Shown here piece by piece: positions 8,510 through 10,625 of a DNA stretch of 10,625 nucleotides (position 1 is the stretch's first letter; every line of letters begins with the position of its first letter). The position numbers and the translations under genes are program-made. Origin of the DNA: Acanthamoeba lenticulata (lineage: Eukaryota > Discosea > Longamoebia > Acanthamoebidae); assembly GCA_002179805.1 (NCBI GenBank), contig NAVB01000240.1, positions 1 to 10,625 on the forward strand. Direction: 5' to 3'. The notes under the pieces were generated by a model. That model did no database searches and was not told the DNA's origin. It worked only from the letters and a program-made list of their open reading frames with translations.

Positions 8510-9438
8510 CTAAGTGAGTTCACGCGAAGAAGCAATCATCAAAGAAAGACTCCTGACCTTGGCCCGAGCCTGCACCTGCGCGGTCTCTTGGAGTGTGAAC
8601 GGTGCTCGGCAGCGAGGGCACTTGTTGGCAATGGCTCGATACTCTGTGACGCAAACGGACTCCGCGTGAGGACATGACCACAACATAGGTAGATCTGGAG
8701 TATCGAGCCAAGAACGGATGAGCGTACGAATACAGTTGGCAACGCAGGTCAAGTGAAACTCATGAGAGCAATGCAATTTAAATACTTGGTCTTGCTCTCC
8801 AATCTCTAACAAGCAGGCCCCACAGTCCGTTTCTGCTTGTGGCAATGGTCGATTGAGATGAGAAAGCACGGCAAGTAGCAGGACGTGATACCTTTGAATA
8901 CTCGCCCGCGAGCTCGTTTGTCCGCCCAGCGATGGTCATTATCTTCACTGCTCCGTTTCCTTTTCTTCGCTTGGTCAGCTTCCTCCAGCGCAGGCCGAGT
9001 CTGTCGTGGGTCCTAAGCAAAACGTCGCGATATCACTGGTGATGTGTTGGCCGGGTACGTACCCAAGAAATAGAGTAGTCACAGTAAGTGTCTGCATCAC
9101 ACAGCTCATACTCATCGAGAGTAGCATCACCTGGAGACAAACTCTCTTGGTCGTCTCCAGGGTTCTTGAGTGGGGCACGAATGAGTGGGAGAAGGAGATC
9201 ATCTCCGGTGGTGTTGCACGCACCGCAGGATCGGGTTCTTCCGGTGTGTCCAAATCAACATCTATGTACTGCTTCAATAACAGCTGCAAGCGTTGAACTT
9301 GGCCACGTAGGCGTGCTGAAGGAGCAAAGGTTTTGCGTTAATTCATGTCACTTCTCGACGGATTATTAGAACCTTACCAAGCTCGGAGTGAAGTTCCTTG
9401 CTGCGGGCGCAGCAATGGCATCCTTGACATCGCTCCAT
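8510..9438 (-). CDS. RING-H2 finger protein with coiled-coil and nuclear-localisation signals, probable E3 ubiquitin ligase
   Basis: Six exons, 9438-9378, 9315-9224, 9164-9063, 9000-8892, 8832-8728 and 8643-8510, join to 603 nt and 200 residues. The order of parts is a Cys cluster ERCQGCHCC at 2-10, a short amphipathic or coiled-coil helix at about 13-38, an acidic stretch at about 39-85, two basic clusters KKRKR (97-101) and KRARGR (113-118) that look like a bipartite nuclear signal, and a RING-H2 domain at 125-168. The RING ligands are Cys125, Cys128, Cys143, His145, His148, Cys151, Cys165 and Cys168, a canonical C3H2C3 arrangement. RING-H2 domains typically recruit an E2 enzyme. I do not recognise the full-length architecture. 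The start at 9438 matches the splice phase; an upstream ATG at 9467 is in the wrong frame. Exon 4 may start at 9012 instead, adding four residues. Confidence 0.8.
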
Positions 9439-9564
9439 CGCACAGGGCGGCAACAAAGGCTGCTCATTGTTTTGCTCGCGCTACGTTGACTTTTGCCGGC
9501 GTGCGCTTTCCCGCCCTTTTTATTTCCTGGTTCTTTTCCTCAGCACACAGAAGAAGACCGCAAC
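9439..9564. promoter_or_regulatory. Divergent promoter between the RING gene and the MRG gene
   Basis: The two start codons point away from each other across 126 bases. The stretch holds an E2F-like site, TTTCCCGC, at 9507-9514, followed by a T-rich run and a TATTTCC sequence near 9520-9528. A pyrimidine-rich CTTTTCCTCAG at about 9533-9543 resembles a 3' splice site and could mark a leader intron of the MRG gene. Shared regulation is inferred from the layout. Confidence 0.55.
9507..9514 (+). promoter_or_regulatory. E2F/DP-like binding site TTTCCCGC
   Basis: The octamer matches the consensus TTTSSCGC of E2F-DP factors exactly and sits 58 bases before the MRG start and 69 bases beyond the RING-gene start. 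Chromatin and replication-linked genes are frequent E2F targets in many eukaryotes. An eight-base match can also arise by chance in GC-rich DNA. Confidence 0.4.
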
Positions 9565-10625
9565 ATGAGCGCAAGAGGAACCAAACGCAAACTCAGCACG
9601 CCTGTGCAACCCAGTAAGGGACCTCGCGCTGTAAAGGAGTCCCCTACGCTCACTTCTGGCCTTGATAGCAGTTCGACCTTCTCGCTGACCATTCCACGGC
9701 CCCTGATGCGCCTAATTTACAAAGAGCAGGAACTGATCGAGCAAGAAAAGCAGGTGCACACTTCAGATTTTCCCCATTTCCTGCATCAAACTCAAACTTG
9801 CTTTGCAGCTGCTTCGCTTGCCCTGTGAGCCTAATGTGAACAAGATTCTCGACGATTATCTGCTTACCCTGCCACCAGTGGTCGACGCCAAGGGAAAAAG
9901 GTGCACACTTTTCTCTTCCATCAGCGCGGGCAGCGCGCATCAGTGGAGCCAAAGGGGTCGTTCCACTGGCTGACGAAGGGAGACTGCTCTTGAAGGCCGC
10001 GCCCAAGCCATGGCTGGTCAGCAAACGCAAACAGACGATCTATCTCCCGAGAACAAATTGCTTCCTACCAGAGAGCCATGGCTGCATGGACGCGCTTCAC
10101 GTGGGCTCATGGAAGCTGACATGTTTGTTTTCAATCTCTTGTTTCTGTGACACAGCCACGCATGGGACGAAGTCGTGGAAGGGATCCGATGCTACTTCAA
10201 CAAGTCCGTGGGTTGTGTCTTGCTCTACGGCCCGGAACGGTAGACACTTATCTTCTTCACCAGACGTTGTCATGCTCCCAAATTAACCTGTCCTCTCTCT
10301 TGCAGAGCACAATACAACGAGCTCAGGCGCAAGAGCCGGAACGCCATCATGGCCGATATCTACGGCGCCGAGCATCTGCTCCGCTTGTTCGGTACCACAC
10401 ACACCACTCAATCATACGATCTCCAGATTCGCCCAACTCACTCTATGCGCGCTTTCTAACCCAATCAGTCAAGTTTCCTGATCTGCTGGAGAAGGTGGAC
10501 ATGGAGGACGAAGCTCGTGTCCTCATCCGCCAGAAGATGGAGCGATTCCTGACCTACCTGTGCGATAACCGAAAGACGCTCTTCGTCGGAGAGTACTACA
10601 CGGTTCGGGCTTCTTTCTCGCTTTT
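9565..10625 (+). CDS. MRG-domain protein (MORF4L/Eaf3-like) without a chromodomain, partial at the right end
   Basis: MRG proteins are subunits of NuA4-type histone acetyltransferase and Sin3-type deacetylase complexes, where the MRG domain binds partner peptides. Exons are 9565-9753, 9809-9900, about 10035-10100, 10156-10239, 10306-10391 and 10469 to about 10602, after which the window ends, probably in an intron. About 217 residues are visible. A basic, Ser/Pro-rich leader (1-37) runs straight into the MRG domain: TIPRPLMRLIYKEQELI, NVNKILDDYL, WDEVVEGIRCYFNKSVG, then MADIYGAEHLLRLFVKFPDLL and MERFLTYLCDNRKTLFVGEYY. The acceptor of exon 3 is uncertain; AGs at 9995 and 10007 keep the same frame and would add 13 or 9 residues. 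No chromodomain precedes the MRG domain, and the 126-base gap to the next gene leaves no room for one. Confidence 0.88.

Noticed and set aside
8297..8677. Plus-strand open frame of 126 residues between RICTOR and the RING gene
   Set aside because: It has no recognisable pattern and overlaps the RING exon in antisense.
9439..9467. Start of the RING gene at the upstream ATG (9467)
   Set aside because: It gives phase 0 at the first donor, but exon 2 needs phase 1. The ATG at 9438 supplies that and a continuous helix.
9650..10030. Antisense open frame of 126 residues across the MRG gene
   Set aside because: It is a shadow of exons 1-2 and the following intron. The opposite strand has clear MRG motifs.
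1..10625. Bacterial or phage accessory region with many small or frameshifted genes
   Set aside because: Broken frames are explained by GT-AG introns with matching phases, and the proteins (Rictor, MRG, PreP with a mitochondrial presequence) are eukaryotic.

Overview
The window is nuclear DNA of an intron-dense protist, most likely an amoebozoan of the Acanthamoeba type. The evidence is moderately GC-rich sequence, short GT-AG introns (mostly 59-86 nt) interrupting every gene, a Rictor/Pianissimo gene, and a small protein resembling one known from plants. The species is an inference. No open frame of useful size is a complete gene. Five genes were reconstructed by joining exons so that splice phases match and conserved family motifs run across the junctions. 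The spliced lengths of the three genes that lie wholly inside the window are exact multiples of three.

Layout, left to right. (1) Minus strand, 1304 to beyond base 1: the N-terminal part of a mitochondrial presequence protease (M16C, PreP/PITRM1 type). (2) Plus strand, 1454-2276: a 207-residue protein of a plant-like family annotated as RNA ligase/cyclic nucleotide phosphodiesterase, sharing a 149-base divergent promoter with gene 1. (3) Minus strand, 8195-2382: a 25-exon RICTOR/Pianissimo gene, the defining scaffold of TOR complex 2; its stop lies 105 bases from the convergent stop of gene 2. (4) Minus strand, 9438-8510: a 200-residue predicted nuclear RING-H2 protein, upstream of RICTOR on the same strand. 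(5) Plus strand, 9565 to beyond the right end: an MRG-domain chromatin protein without a chromodomain, divergent from gene 4 across 126 bases that contain an E2F-like site.

The genes do not form an obvious pathway: mitochondrial peptide clearance, TORC2 signalling, probable ubiquitin ligation and chromatin acetylation/deacetylation are all housekeeping or signalling functions. No mobile element, CRISPR array, tRNA, rRNA or viral sequence was seen. The points most worth a second look are the compact RICTOR with its basic N-terminal extension, the unfamiliar RING protein, the chromodomain-less MRG protein, and the genome's preference for GTAC-type splice donors.
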